Part shown: positions 1 to 33,600 of the stretch, in pieces
Layout: each line of letters begins with the position of its first letter
Numbering within the stretch: position 1 is the stretch's first letter
NCBI RefSeq assembly: GCF_000247695.1
Contig: NW_004624855.1
Location: 3,176,171-3,240,170, forward strand
From: Heterocephalus glaber
Taxonomy: Eukaryota; Chordata; Mammalia; Rodentia; Bathyergidae
DNA length: 64,000 bases
Reading direction: 5' to 3'
Notes under the pieces: generated by a model
Told to the model about the DNA's origin: nothing
Seen by the model: the letters and a program-made list of their open reading frames with translations, nothing else
Databases searched by the model: none
Translations under genes and position numbers: made by a program

Positions 1-26
1 AGTCACCAAACTTTCTTTCTTCTTAG

Positions 27-190
27 GGATCTCGGGAGCAGCTTGCTATTGCAGAGTTTGCAAGATCGCTTCTTGTCATTCCTAACACACTGGCAGTGAA
101 CGCTGCCCAAGACTCCACAGATCTGGTTGCAAAGTTAAGGGCTTTTCATAATGAGGCTCAAGTTAACCCAGAGCGTAAAAATCTAAAATG
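27..190 (+). CDS. TCP1: TCP1 penultimate exon
   Basis: The acceptor is a pyrimidine tract ending TTCTTAG at 20-26. The exon starts with the codon GGA and reads SREQLAIAEFARSLL to ERKNLK, then TG of a split Trp codon. The donor GTAAGC begins at 191. Confidence 0.95.
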
Positions 191-1494
191 GTAAGCATAT
201 GGTTTTCTTGTCTTTTTTCATTGTCATCTACTTATCATACCATGATAAAGCATACCTTTTTTTTTTCCCGCACCGGGGACTGAACTTGGGACCTTGTGCT
301 TGTGAGGCAGGCAGGGGCAACACTGAGCTAAATCCCTGGCCCAAAACATACCTTTTTTTTCAACCCTCCCCCTTTTTTTGGAGGGTACCAGGGATCAAAC
401 TCGGGTCCTTGAGCTTGCGCAGTAGGCAGGGAAACCACTGAGCTAAATCCCTGGCCCTAAAATCCCTTTCTATACCTTTGGAAACTGGCATTTAAAATGA
501 TGGTGGTCAGCTATGTCAGCAAATGTCAACACAGACCTGTCAAAAGACTTAGAACATTACAATGGCTTGTTATTGCTCAATCAGTCACAGCTTATCCAAA
601 GAATGGTGACTGCTTAACTGATTCCTACCCTGCTTTCCTCGGTAGAACCATTTATTTGCAGGAAAGTCTAAGATATTTAAGGATGAGCCATATCTATTTT
701 CAGTTAGCCCCCTTAAGAGTCATGCATGGGTTCAACAGGAATTACATCCTAAGGAATATCTCGGTTAGGTGATTTGTTGTGAGAACATCATACCGTGTAT
801 TTAAATAAACCAAGACAGCTGTGATGTCAGTGATGACTATATATTAAGTGATCCTTGGAATCAGGTTTCTTTTTGGTTTTGTTTGTTTTTGAGACAGGGT
901 CTCAGTGTAGTTCAGGCCAGCGTTGAACTATGTAGTCCTGGTTGGTTTTGAACTTGTGGTTATTGTACTGCCTCAGCCTCCTGAGTGTTGGGATGACAGG
1001 TGTGTGTCACCATGCTGAACATAGAATCAGAGTTTCTTTGCTACCCTCTCAGCCTAATTAACGGTACTCAGTCCTACACTTGTCAATTACAACTGCTGTA
1101 TCTTTAGTACTTTTTGTAGTACATAATGGTGGTTACATCCATTGTGGGGAGTTGGTACACGCACATAACACATCTTAATTAACTACGCAGTCCTCAACAT
1201 TTCTTAGGAATAGGGAGAATAGGCTGCTTAATCAACTTGTAAGAGATCATTTACTCAGTTTTTTCCCTTAATTGCAGGATTGGTCTTGATTTGATCAATG
1301 GTAAACCAAGAGACAACAAGCAAGCAGGAGTGTTTGAACCAACCATAGTTAAAGTAAAGAGCTTGAAATTTGCAACAGAAGCTGCAATTACCATTCTTCG
1401 AATTGATGATCTGATTAAATTACACCCAGAAAGTAAAGATGATAAACGTGGAGGTTATGAAGATGCTGTTCATTCTGGAGCCCTTGATGACTGA
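27..1494 (+). CDS. TCP1: TCP1, T-complex protein 1 subunit alpha (CCT1), last two coding exons
   Basis: This is the C-terminal part (about 126 residues of a roughly 556-residue protein) of the alpha subunit of the cytosolic chaperonin CCT/TRiC. That ATP-driven double ring folds actin, tubulin and other cytosolic proteins. The visible part is the C-terminal half of the equatorial domain. It contains the group II chaperonin segment NTLAVNAAQD and, in the last exon, WIGLDLINGKPRDN, followed by the helix ending RIDDLIKLHP. The residues run almost unchanged from human TCP1 as I know it. The window starts in an intron, so earlier exons lie off the left edge. The two exons join in phase (TG|G, Trp). 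The gene is convergent with ACAT2, as in human. Confidence 0.97.
191..1277 (+). other. TCP1 last intron with SINEs
   Basis: The intron holds two reverse-oriented ID-type SINEs (about 256-342 and 353-456) and one reverse B1-type SINE (about 867-1019). The rest (460-860 and 1020-1277) is single-copy by eye. Human TCP1 introns host H/ACA snoRNAs, but no convincing one was found here. Confidence 0.75.
1278..1494 (+). CDS. TCP1: TCP1 terminal coding exon
   Basis: The acceptor is AATTGCAG ending at 1277. The first base completes the split Trp codon, followed by IGLDLINGKPRDN and ending HSGALDD with TGA at 1492-1494. The 3'UTR continues to the ATTAAA at 1560. Confidence 0.97.
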
Positions 1495-1506
1495 TGTGAT
1501 TTCCCT

Positions 1507-1512
1507 TTTATT
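1507..1512 (-). terminator. ACAT2 poly-A signal (AATAAA on minus strand)
   Basis: On the minus strand the bases read ATTAAATAAAAGG, giving overlapping ATTAAA and AATAAA hexamers. No other TTTATT or TTTAAT lies between here and the ACAT2 stop at 1736. The ACAT2 transcript should therefore end within or just past the TCP1 stop codon on the opposite strand. Confidence 0.65.
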
Positions 1513-1559
1513 TAATTTATAACAAATCTAGATGCAGTGCCTTGTGCCTAGTATTACAC

Positions 1560-1565
1560 ATTAAA
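1560..1565 (+). terminator. TCP1 poly-A signal (ATTAAA)
   Basis: This is the first canonical-type hexamer after the TCP1 stop. A T/GT-rich stretch (TTTTTTCTGTG, from 1584) follows at the right distance, so cleavage is expected near 1575-1585. The resulting 3'UTR would be only about 85 bases. Confidence 0.7.
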
Positions 1566-1735
1566 GTACAACAGGCTGACAGCTTTTTTCTGTGAAGTAG
1601 GAGATGGTTTCCTTATTCACTTTGGTCCTCCAGTTTCACATTACAATATTGTACTTCGTTAGTTTAGAAAGAAATGAGATTTAAGTTTAGATTAAGTGTG
1701 ACTACTGTTAAGAGTGACTACTGCTGTTAAGCAGT

Positions 1736-23336
<21,601 letters not shown>

Positions 23337-23409
23337 TCTGCCTCGACCAAATTTGCCGCCGTTCTCCGTCAGCGATGCTCGAAGAGTGAAGCAACGCACT
23401 CAAGCGTGG

Positions 23410-23416
23410 CTTATAG
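23410..23416 (-). promoter_or_regulatory. TATA-like box of ACAT2
   Basis: The minus strand reads GGCCTATAAGCC about 75 bases upstream of the ATG. This predicts a start site near 23385 and a 5'UTR of roughly 50 bases. Confidence 0.55.
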
Positions 23417-23504
23417 GCCGCGCTGAGGGCGGAGTCGGAGGCCACCCCGCCTCCGCCGCCCCCCCCCCGCGTGGCTCTCAGTGCGCAGGCTCGAGGCCGG
23501 AAGT

Positions 23505-23555
23505 CGGGGGAGCGAGGCGGGGGAGCGAGGCGGGGGAGCGAAGCGGGGGGCGGGG
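23505..23555 (+). repeat. G-rich 13-bp tandem repeat upstream of ACAT2
   Basis: Three copies of CGGGGGAGCGAGG (the third ending AAG) are followed by CGGGGGGCGGGG. This gives five G-runs of four or more, a potential G-quadruplex on the plus strand. Confidence 0.85.
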
Positions 23556-26500
23556 TCAGGAAGCTAGTGGTTTTCTGGGCCAGGGTGGGTGGTTTGGGGA
23601 TTCGTGTCGCTAAGAGGTTCCCTGAGTGGGAGGAGGGTGTCCGGCGGAGTGGGCCTGGGGGTTCTTGTACCGAGGGGAGGGAAGGTTCCAGGGTGGGTGT
23701 CTGGGGGTTCCCTGAACGAAGATACGGATAGGGTGCTGGCTTGGAGGGCAGGATGTTCTCTGGGTGAGGCAGTGTCCGAGGTGGGATCTGAGGATTCTAG
23801 GGGCCCGAGGTAAGGGCCGGGGGCGCGATGGAGCCGCGGATCTTAGACGCGCACACACCCTTCAGATCTTTATCTGGGCCGCCAGTGTTGTAGTACCTTC
23901 TCTCATGTTTTGGGTTGTTGTTTTGTTTACCTGGGAGTTTTTCTGAACGCAGAGAGTGGGAGTGACTAAAGAGGATCTGCCCTTCAGCCCGGGACTCGAG
24001 TCCCACTGGCAAGAATCTCCAGTGGGAATCCTGCCAACTACAGGACTGAGGACATTTCCGATGTGTCCTTTTGCTCTCATTGGCTTTGAATATTCCTCCA
24101 CTTTTTGCCTGGGTGCCATAAACATCTTCTGCCTCACATTCCCAGAGACAGCAGCAGGACTGTCCTTTTGTCCACATCAGAAGTTCTTTTGTTTGACTTG
24201 ACAGTTTAGACAATGAAACACTAAAGGTATGTAGTGATGTCACTTATGTTTAAAACACATTGTGACTTCTTATCCCCAATCGGTGAGAGTCGGAATCTTT
24301 CTGAGCCGTCTAGTTACCTCAACAACTGGTGCCAATTCCTTTTGCAGCCTCAGCTCAGGCTCTTTCCCTCTGCACACCTCCATGGCCTGCTGCAGCGGCT
24401 CCTGCTGTTTTGAAAGGATCTCCATCCTGTTTGCTTTCGACGCTGCCTACTCCCTAGGAAGGAAAGGGTTTCAAGGTAAGCATTGCAGTGGATTAGGAGG
24501 GAAAAACTGTTGACAAGCCTAGAGACTCCTCCTGAACTTTAAAATAGACTGAAAAAATCTTTAGGTCTTAGGAACCCAACTGAAAACTTTGTAGAGATGT
24601 GGATGGATTAAATAAACTGGAGAACATAATTTAAGTGTAGACTCTAGAGTTAGACCATGGAGGGGAAAAAATTGGATAAGTGTTTCCCTTAAGAGAAATC
24701 TTTAGAGTCTGGAATCGGGATGGGATCAGCGATCCTTTCTGCTAACTTAGCAGCACATGTATAAGTCTCTTTCTGGTGGTTTGTAATGTGTTCCCTATAG
24801 GAACTCAAGCAACTTTTATCTGTTTTTTTATTTGTTTTTTGAGACAGGGTCTTGGTTTATAGTTCAGGCTGGCCTTGAACTCAAAATATAGCCCAGGCTG
24901 GCCTCAAATTCTTCGGTGGTTCTCCTGCCTCAGCCTCTTGAATGCTGAGGCCTCTCAGAGTGCTGGGATTACAGGCACGTGCCTTCTTCTGTGAGAATAG
25001 TTTCTTAAATTACATCTAGATCTAGAATCATATGCTACTTTGGCTGGCAAAGAGGAGTTAGAAAGAAACCACTATAATCTCCAAGTGCTTATGAGGAGCC
25101 ACCATTTTATCGGTGCTGCAGAACTAGGGTGTCCTGAAGGGGCCTTGCAATCATTCTTGTTTTTTCATAAACAGAGGTGTAGGAGTCCAGGCCAGGCTTT
25201 ACACCCAAGGCAGTATTCACCAACTTGCCATGCAGCAGATTCATCACTTGGTCTCTGTGAGGGGAGCAGTGAATCCCCAGTACATTTGCCGTGAGCTGGG
25301 AGCGGTGTGCACCAAGGGTAGCTCCACACTGCCTCACCACAACTGCCCCATTATGGGTCCAAATCAGAGGTAATGACATTAACCTGGGCTGTAAAGTGTT
25401 ACTTATAACCACAGGGGTAGATGAACTCCTAAAGGGAGTGTCCCCCACCTCCCAAAAAAAGTACAGAGAAAAACCAGTTTATTCACATGAGAAATGGAGA
25501 ACAGCTGTGGGAAAAATTACCAGAAACAATGACTCTGCATTGTTTTGCAAAAGTGTCTCAGAAATTAGAATGATTCATCTACATCACACATAGGTGAGAT
25601 CGGGACATGATTTCACACTCCTGTAATCCCAGGACTCTGGAGGCTCAGGCAGAGGATCTCAATTCCAAGCCCATCCTGGGTTACATGTGAGTTCAAGGCT
25701 GGTCTGGATTATATAATCAGACCCTATCACAAAATAAAAGATCAACTGAGAGAACAAGTTCATCTGTTGAGTTGTTTGCAACCAGAACTTTTTATTTTTT
25801 GAGACAGTGAGACACGGTCTCACTATGTAGCCCGGGCTGGCCTTGAACTCACAGCAGTCCTCCTTTCTTACTCTCTCCTGAGCGCAGGGATCACAGGCGT
25901 GTGCCACTTTGCCAGCTGCAATAAGCACTTTTACATATATTAAACTCTTCCCAGCATCCACTGAATTTTGTTAAGATCTGGCAACTAAGTTGATCCTTCG
26001 AGACTTATTCCTCATGTGCATATGTTGGTATTTCCTTCACAGGCCAAATCAATTTCTCCCCCTCACTGGGATAAGTGGGGCCTCACATATGCTTGGCTGA
26101 AGTGCAACAACTGATCTACTCCACTAGCAGCCAGATTACTTCTAAGAGACTACACTTAACTAAGCCTGTGACATTAGCCTTCATCTTTACCTAAAATCTT
26201 CATAATTTGCATTTTTAAAGTTATTGCATTGTTATTTTGTGTTACTGTTTCCAATTCTTAGCACAGCAATCATTAAGACTGATTGTAGGGCCAGGGATTT
26301 AGCTCAGTGGTTCTTGCTCCTGCCTCACAAGTGCACAGTCCCAAGTTCAATCCCCGGTACCAAAAAAAAAAAAAATTGATCAATCGTAGGGGCCAGGGTT
26401 TTGGCTCAGTGGTGCTGTCACCTGCCTCACAAGTGCAAGGTCCCGAGTTCAATCCCTGGTACCAAAAAAAGAAAGAAAGAAAAAAAAGACTGTAAGCTGG

Positions 26501-26621
26501 ACATGGTGGCACACACCTGTAACCCCAACATTCAGGAGGCTGAGGCAGGAGGATTGCTGTAAGTTCAAGGCCAGCTTGAATTCCAGAGCAAGGCCCTGTC
26601 TTGAGAACAAAATACAAAAGA

Positions 26622-26768
26622 CTGATTGTGTTCTCTTACATGGTGGCCCACCCTCATGCTATAGGGTGTACTTTTCTTACATTTACTTGACCCAAATTCG
26701 TTCTACAGAGCCTGTTTCTTTTTCTACCTTTAATAGAAGTTTGCTACCATTAAAAACAAAACAAAACA
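26622..26768 (+). mobile_element. Retroposed ERV R-region fragment
   Basis: It is the same sequence as the R-like pieces at 8.36 and 8.66/12.26 kb, from 'ttctcttacatggtggcc' to 'gtttgctaccatt', followed by an A-rich tail. It is flanked by TGATTGTG. Confidence 0.65.
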
Positions 26769-27084
26769 AAATTTGATTGTGAGCTGTAATCCCCAGCTCA
26801 GGTACATTTCCTCTTATTCAACATGAAGGGAAGCAGAGTAATAGTAGTATTTTAAGCCTTGGCTTTTGGGATCAGAGTTGGTCCAGCTGCCAGCTTTGAG
26901 GTGGATGGATGTCCAATATTTAGCAACCCTTTAATTAAAGCTATTGTTTCTTTCAGCAGAAACCAAACAGAAAAGTAAGAATTCTGTTTGGAGTTGTCTG
27001 ACAGAGATTGTCATCAAGACTGGAACTTAACTTTGAGATGAGAATAGTGGCTAATATTTATCGGCAGTCACTACAGTCACTATG

Positions 27085-27405
27085 ACTTGGCACCAACTAT
27101 GAACTGAGTTTGTGTCTCTACCCTCAAATTTATGTTTAAGCTCTACTCCCCAGTGTATTAGATGAGGCTTTTCAAGAACAGGATGGCAAGTGAGACAGGT
27201 GATTTCTGTGGCCTGTGGGGATACAGCTAGAAGGTAGCCAGCTCTCCTTCCGCAAGCCAGGAAGAGGGCCATCACCAGGAAACACACTGGCCAGCAAATC
27301 AGATTGGTCTCACATTTCCCAGCCTTCCTAACTGTAGAAATAAATGCTGTCAAAAAAGCCACCCATTCTCTGATACTGTTATAGCAGCTCAAGCTAACAT
27401 AGCAC
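27085..27405 (+). mobile_element. MaLR-type solo LTR
   Basis: It contains 'gcaagccaggaagagggcc', then 'ttcccagccttcctaactgt', 'gaaataaatgctgtc' and 'gttatagcagctcaagct', the ordered signature of MST/MLT-type LTR 3' halves. Confidence 0.75.
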
Positions 27406-29370
27406 TGTTACATGGACTTTACACCACTTAATGCTCTTTTATGAGGAAAACAAAGTGAACCAGGGAGTTTAGTCTGCCCAGCTCATGGAACAAATGTGTG
27501 GTAACGTGCAGGATTCAGACCCACTAGCTAGAAGCCATTCAGTCTGTACATGACTTGTACCTTCTGTCTTACCAGCAGTTATACCAGAAATAAAACATCC
27601 ACTTCCAGAGAGGGATGTACAATCATTAAGTGAATAGATTATTCATCAAGGCAGATTCAGCAGCCACATATGAAAATTAGTAATGTCACATTTACAAGTC
27701 TATATATAAATCTACTCATAAGATTATATTACTGTGGGGCAGGGATTTAGCTCAGTGGCACTGTCCTGAGTTCGATCCCTGGTACTGAAAAAAAAAAAAA
27801 AAAGATTACTGTGGGGCCAGGGATGTAGTTCAGTGGTTCTGTGCCTGCCTGGCAAGAGCAAGGTCCTGAGTTCGATCTCCAGTACCCTCCCCAAGAAAAT
27901 TACAGTACTGGTTGAAAAATTAACAATGATTACATAACACCAACAGGATAGAGAAATTCTATTTTCATTTATATTGGACAGGTCAAAAGGATATAAAGCC
28001 ATAAGAGTCAAAGCCTAGTATTTGATAAATCAAGGGAACACTATTTTAGTACACACGAAAATGTTTAATGATATACAAATTTACTTAAAATTTTTTTGTA
28101 TGGAAATTTTCACGTAAGACCGCACAAAAATTTGAGTAATTTTTTTGTAGTCCAGGGGCTGGTACTTTCTGAGACATGTCTCCAACAACAGGTCAGTATT
28201 TTGGGAGTTTTTATTTTTTGGTATGGGGGGTTGAACTCGGGACCTTGCCCTTGACAGGCAGATGAGGTGCCACTGAGCTAAATCCCCAGCCCCACAGGGG
28301 AGTATTCTTTTTATCAGTACCGAGGATTGAACTCGGGACCTTGCGCTTGTGAGGCAGGCAGCAGAGCCAGAGCTAAATCCCTGGCCCAGGGCAGTATTTT
28401 TAATACATCATTTGAGACCATGAATGAAAGCCAGCTAGACAAGCAAAAAATAGAGTAGTTATTTGCAATTAAGTTGTATATGTTTATTACATGTATATGT
28501 ATTGTAACTCCACTTCTGAGGATCTTTGAGGCTGTTATGTCTAAACCAACTGATTTGTTTTCAGCAGAAATGTTTTACATTAACCATATATGAAGAACCA
28601 TATATTGAGTCTAAAGACCTTGATAATTAATTTTTGTTTGGAAAAAAATAGATCAAACTTTGTCAGTCCTACACCTTAAAAACATTTTCTCCCAAAGGCT
28701 TACTATGTAATATACGCAGATAGGTTAGTAAAAACCAGTAGTACTGGCCAGTGTTTTAAAACCAACAGCACTGACTGCGCAGATAAACTAAATACCTGAA
28801 ATCAAGTCACTAAAACTGCTTTTTCAATTAAAACCTAAAAAGGACTTGGGTGACTATTTCCTTTAGAAATTCTTATATTTTCAGTATTTTATAACAATTA
28901 TTTTTGTATGTCAGGAAAAAAATTTAAACTCTATAACTTTTTTCAAAACAGGACAAATCAAGTGTGCACAATCAAAATTGACAAATAGGGCCAGGGATTT
29001 AGCTCAGTGGTTCCGTCGCTTGCCTCACAAGCGCAAGGACCCGAGTTCAATCCCTGGTACCAAAAAAACCAAAACAAAACAAAACAAAAAACTGACAAAC
29101 GGAGTAACTTAAATTTCACCTTTGTGGTATAAGAGAATGAGAAGAAATTCAGCTGGGTGTGGTGGTGCATGCCTAAAATCCTATACCACTTGGGAGGCTG
29201 AGGCAAGAGGATCCCCCACAAGTTCTAGGCCAGCCTGGGATACACTGTGAGTTTGAGGCCAGCCTGAACTACAAAGCAAGACCTTGACTCAAAAAAAAAA
29301 AAACAAAAACAAAGTCAGCAATTCAATGAAAATAAATGACAAATGTCAAACACAAAACAAACCAAAAACT

Positions 29371-30049
29371 AATGAAGTTATAATAAAAATCTTTATTCAG
29401 GTTTGGTCAGTACAGGTAAGATATACTGGAGTCACAGAGCAATATGCATTAACAGGATACAACAGTTCATAAAAACTGAGTAACTATGCACACAAATTTC
29501 TTAAACATTCAGTTACCTAAAGAGAAAACGCACAGATGTATGGTGGGAAAAACTGTATCTAACATGGGAACTACTATAGGACTCCATCAACAAGTCCAAC
29601 TTTTAGTGAAGAAAACTACTGTACTGGGCACTCGGCAGTCATAAACCCACATCTACTCTAACAAGTCTGAATGGTGCAGAAGTATATAACAGCATGAGTA
29701 AGAATGCCCTTACACAGCACAGGTTCTAGAGACACATTTATACAGACATCATTGTGTTATACTTTAAGGAAAGATTGCCATTTACAATTTCACATTAACT
29801 CATATAAAAATAACTTGACCCTACACAAAATGTCCTTTTAGCAACATTCAGAGAAATTAACTGGTACAATTTCCAATGTGGCAAAGGTACTGAAGCCCCC
29901 CCAAAACAAAAATAAACAAAAAACCCCAAATGAAACAAAAACACACACCCACAAAAAGGCAAGTTGTGACAAAAGTATGCATTAATTTTCTGGACAGTAT
30001 CTTCTCCCAAATTAAATGACACTGTATAAAAATTTGCTGGAAAGAAATA
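29371..30049 (-). other. WTAP: WTAP 3'UTR (long isoform)
   Basis: Sequence between the WTAP stop codon and the poly-A signal. It is SINE-free, unlike its flanks, as expected for transcribed UTR. C/A-rich low-complexity sequence lies at about 29896-29955. Confidence 0.75.
29392..29397 (-). terminator. WTAP poly-A signal (AATAAA on minus strand)
   Basis: The minus strand reads CTGAATAAAGATT about 655 bases past the stop codon. Confidence 0.75.
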
Positions 30050-30633
30050 TTACAAAACTGAACCCTGTACATTTACACTTGAGTCCAAGCCATTCTGAAC
30101 ATGGCGGGAACCCACAGTTCGGTTACCTTTCCCACTCACTGCTTTCTCCTCTTGAGGGTCATGATTGGAGTCTGTGTCATTTGAGTGGTGTGTGAGAGAG
30201 TTTTCACTGCCCGTGGGAGAGTCTACACTTTCATACCCCACACTGAGTTGGTTTACGTAACCACTACCTCCTCTGCCAGTTCTCTCCTCTGAGCTGTTGG
30301 AGGCCTTATTACCACTCCCTGGAGAAGAAGGAAAGCCATCCTCAGTTGTGTTCCCCTCCCTGTGAAATCCAGACCCAGACGTCCTCTGACGGGAGGAGCT
30401 GCCGTTACTTGGTCCATTTGCCAGACGACTGCAGTCTTTACTTGTGGCCTCCACCTGTTCTACAGGTTCAGAAGATGTAGTCCTGCTGGTGCTTGGGGCG
30501 GAGGCTTGAGACTGCTGCTGTTGGTACTGAGCCAACTGTTGGCGAGTCTCTTTCAGTTGCTGCTGAAGAACTAAAATGGTGCTCTGCATACCCTCTACTT
30601 CTTCGTCAAGTTGAATGATGAAGTCATTCAGTT
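30050..30633 (-). CDS. WTAP: WTAP last exon, coding part
   Basis: It encodes the end of the coiled coil ([16 protein letters not shown] to [16 protein letters not shown]) and the whole Ser-rich tail. The stop TAA is at 30050-30052. The acceptor is TTGCACAG. Confidence 0.97.
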
Positions 30634-33600
30634 CTGTGCAAAGGAGAGTCAAACCTACTTTAATGTCTTGTTAATGCTTCATAGTGATCAAGTACAATTC
30701 TAAAACTACAATAATATATTTTCAATTTTTACTTGGAATTTTAAAGTAGTCATTTAGGAATGAGTTTTTTGGGGGGAGGAGGGGGGAAGCCAGATGCTTC
30801 AACATCAAATAACTTATAAAGACTTAAAATTGATTCAAAGCTGGGCATGGTGGCACACACCTGTGATCCCAGCACGTGGGAGGCTGAGGCAGGAGGATCA
30901 CCACGAGTTCGAGGCCAGCCTAAACTACATAGGGAGACCCTCTAAAACAAAGATTCAACTCACTCTTTTACATACAACTGATTACAGCCTAGAAAGTTTA
31001 ATCCATGTTTTTCCTGTGGGCCCAACATGGCCAATCCCTTCACTCCTTACCTTCTTAGCCAGTGTCTTAGCTCCACAGCACGTTTAGTCCTTAGGACACT
31101 GATCCTCTAGTCTAACCCTCCAGAGGCCTATGCTCTAACCAAAAACTTCCACATACAAAAACAAATTCACATAAAATAATTCTTGGAGAGTCTATACAAA
31201 ACCTACTTAACATCTTTATAAGTAGTAAGAGCTAAGAACTATCTTTTAAAGGGGCTGGGGATTTAGCTCAGTGGTTCCGCCGCCTGCCTTGCAAGCGCAA
31301 GGACCTGAGTTTGATCCCCGGTACCAAAAAAAAGTAGTTTTAAAGATATTACTGATTTTCTTTGCAATTAATCATACTAATTTAGTATCAGTATTTGCAA
31401 TGTACTGATTCTCAGCTTAAATTTTCAGTTTTTTAAATGTAATTAAATACCTACATTTATTGAAGATCATGGGGTGGTTAACAGGGAAAAGGGTGAAGGG
31501 AAAAAGAATGAAGGAAAAATGGACTCTATAAAGGGGAAAAAAGGCTAAATTTTCAGTTTGGCTATGTTTCTTACTATTAATTTTCACAAACAGAAAAAAT
31601 AGCACAGATGCAGATATACTTGCCCAAAAAAGGATGGAGAATAATTTTGGTTCCCTCAGCAAATATAAATATTAAATCTCTTATTCACCGAACAGGACCT
31701 TAATGTAAATCAATTACATTATTTTCAGACTGGCCTTGAATTCAATGGCAAGCCTCCTGCCTCAGCCTCCCAAGTGCTGGGATTACAGGCATGTGCTACC
31801 ACACCTGACAAATTTTTATATTTTAAATACAGTGTCTTTTCCCTAAAAACAAAAATCTTACCAAGTGTTTGAAATGTTTCTTTCCTAATTTTATATAACC
31901 ACAGGCAGAGAAGAGTACGTACAGAATCTAACCTATAATATTCACACTTGGCAGGTTTTATAAAGCCAGTGCAAAGTTAAGCAAATTTTTCAAAATTTGA
32001 AACCCCTTACCATCCTGACTGCTCTTAAGCTCCTCACTATATTTCTTCTGTAAAGCCAACTCTGCTTCAAGCTGTGCAATACGGCCCTGGGACAGCTGCC
32101 TTCCAAGCTCCTGGTTCTCCTGGATAAGCATTCGACACTTCGCCATTAACTTTTTGCCTGTTTGGCTGCAAAGGAAAGAGCCAACCATCACAAAATGTAG
32201 ACAAAACCCTATAACCTTCTTTGGTTACAATTATTACAGCAGTAAATATAACATGAACAGAATTTAATTACATCACAGCAGATGCCAATCTGTATTTACC
32301 ACCTTTCCAGGAACATGTCCTCCTCCTGCATTTCAGTATTTTGCCAACACAGCAGCAAATTGAAGTTCTAAACAAATCATGCCCAAATAGCCATTTTTTG
32401 TTTCTATCACTTTAAGTATGTATTTTCATTCCCAAATACAACCTGAAATACAACCAGGTGTGGTGGGATATGCCTGTAAACCACTCACTCTATGCAGCTG
32501 AGGGGGGTGGATCACAAGTTTGAGACCAGCCTGAGGAACTTAGTGAGGCTGTCTCAAGGTTCTAGGTTTAATCCCCAGTACAAAGTAACAATTTAAAAAA
32601 AGAAACAGACAAAACACACACACACCTCGAATACACCAGTATTAATACAGCACTGAGATACTTGAAAAGATACATGTACTAGCAATCATAGATATATGTT
32701 TAAAAATATCTTCTCTAAAATATCTGTAATATCCAAGATGTATTTATTCTCACTGGATAGATACAAGGAGTCCTCTTAACAGGTAGTTCTCTGGTACATT
32801 CATCTTTCATACTTCCCAAGAACATGCTATTCCAATAAATGAGGTACTTCCAGTATTTTTGGTTTTTTCCTTATTTTATGGCACTATGGATTCAACCTGC
32901 TCTAGGAAAGCATTCTACCACTGAGTTACATCTGCAGGCCCTTTTCATTTTTTGAAAAAAGATCTTGCTAAATTGTCTAGGTTGGCCTTAAACCTGGGAT
33001 CTTTCTCCCTCAGCCTAAGTAGCTGGGATTATCAGAACACATCACCATACCAGGAAAACTTTAGTGTTATTAGTTCTTAAGTCTTAAAATTTTCTGGCCA
33101 GGAATGTAGCTCTGTGGTAATACCCTTAGCCAGCATGCACAAAGCCTTGGTTTGACCCTTAGCACCACATAAAAAGGGGAGGAGGTGTTCTTTACTTTCT
33201 ACTCATTAATTCCTTTTTTGGTGGTACTGGGGATTTGCACAGCTATATCCTCAGCCCTTGTCATTTTTAATTTTGAGACAGTGTGGCTAAGTCATTAAGC
33301 TGCCCAGGCTGGGCTTGAATATGTTGCTCCTACTGCCCTGGCCTTCCACAGGGCTAGAATTCCCGGGATGTGCCAGCACACCCAGCTTCTTTTTTAAATG
33401 GCGGTAATGGTGATTGAACCCAGGGCTTTGCACTGAGCTACAATCTCAGCCCTTTAAAAAAATTTTCAGACAGGGCTGGGGATTTAGCTCAGGGGTTCCA
33501 CCTCCTGCCTCACAAGCACAAGGTTCCGAGTTTGATCCCAGGTACCAAATAGAAATTTTTCTTCCAGAAAGCGTCTTGATAAGCTGCTGAACTTTACAGG

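Larger units (their letters stand above)
23871..29370. repeat. ACAT2-WTAP intergenic stretch
   Basis: SINEs include reverse B1s (about 24832-24985 and 25793-25915), a forward B1 (about 25590-25735) and the insertion cluster at 26276-26781. Also present are IDs (about 27736-27805 and 27812-27895), reverse IDs (about 28214-28293 and 28305-28387), an ID (28987-29065) and a B1 (about 29147-29315). A MaLR lies at 27085-27405. The stretches 25000-25450 and 28390-28980 hold nothing I recognise. Confidence 0.7.

Noticed and set aside
460..860. H/ACA snoRNA in the TCP1 intron (human TCP1 hosts SNORA20 and SNORA29)
   Set aside because: One hairpin (CAGTCAC 582-588 with GTGACTG 606-612) is present, but I could not find correctly spaced H and ACA boxes. 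The snoRNAs may be in introns outside the window. A covariance-model search would decide.
26307..26617. Repeated short open frames with strings such as [10 protein letters not shown] or [16 protein letters not shown]
   Set aside because: These are translations of the ID SINE and recur at every copy in the window. They are not genes.
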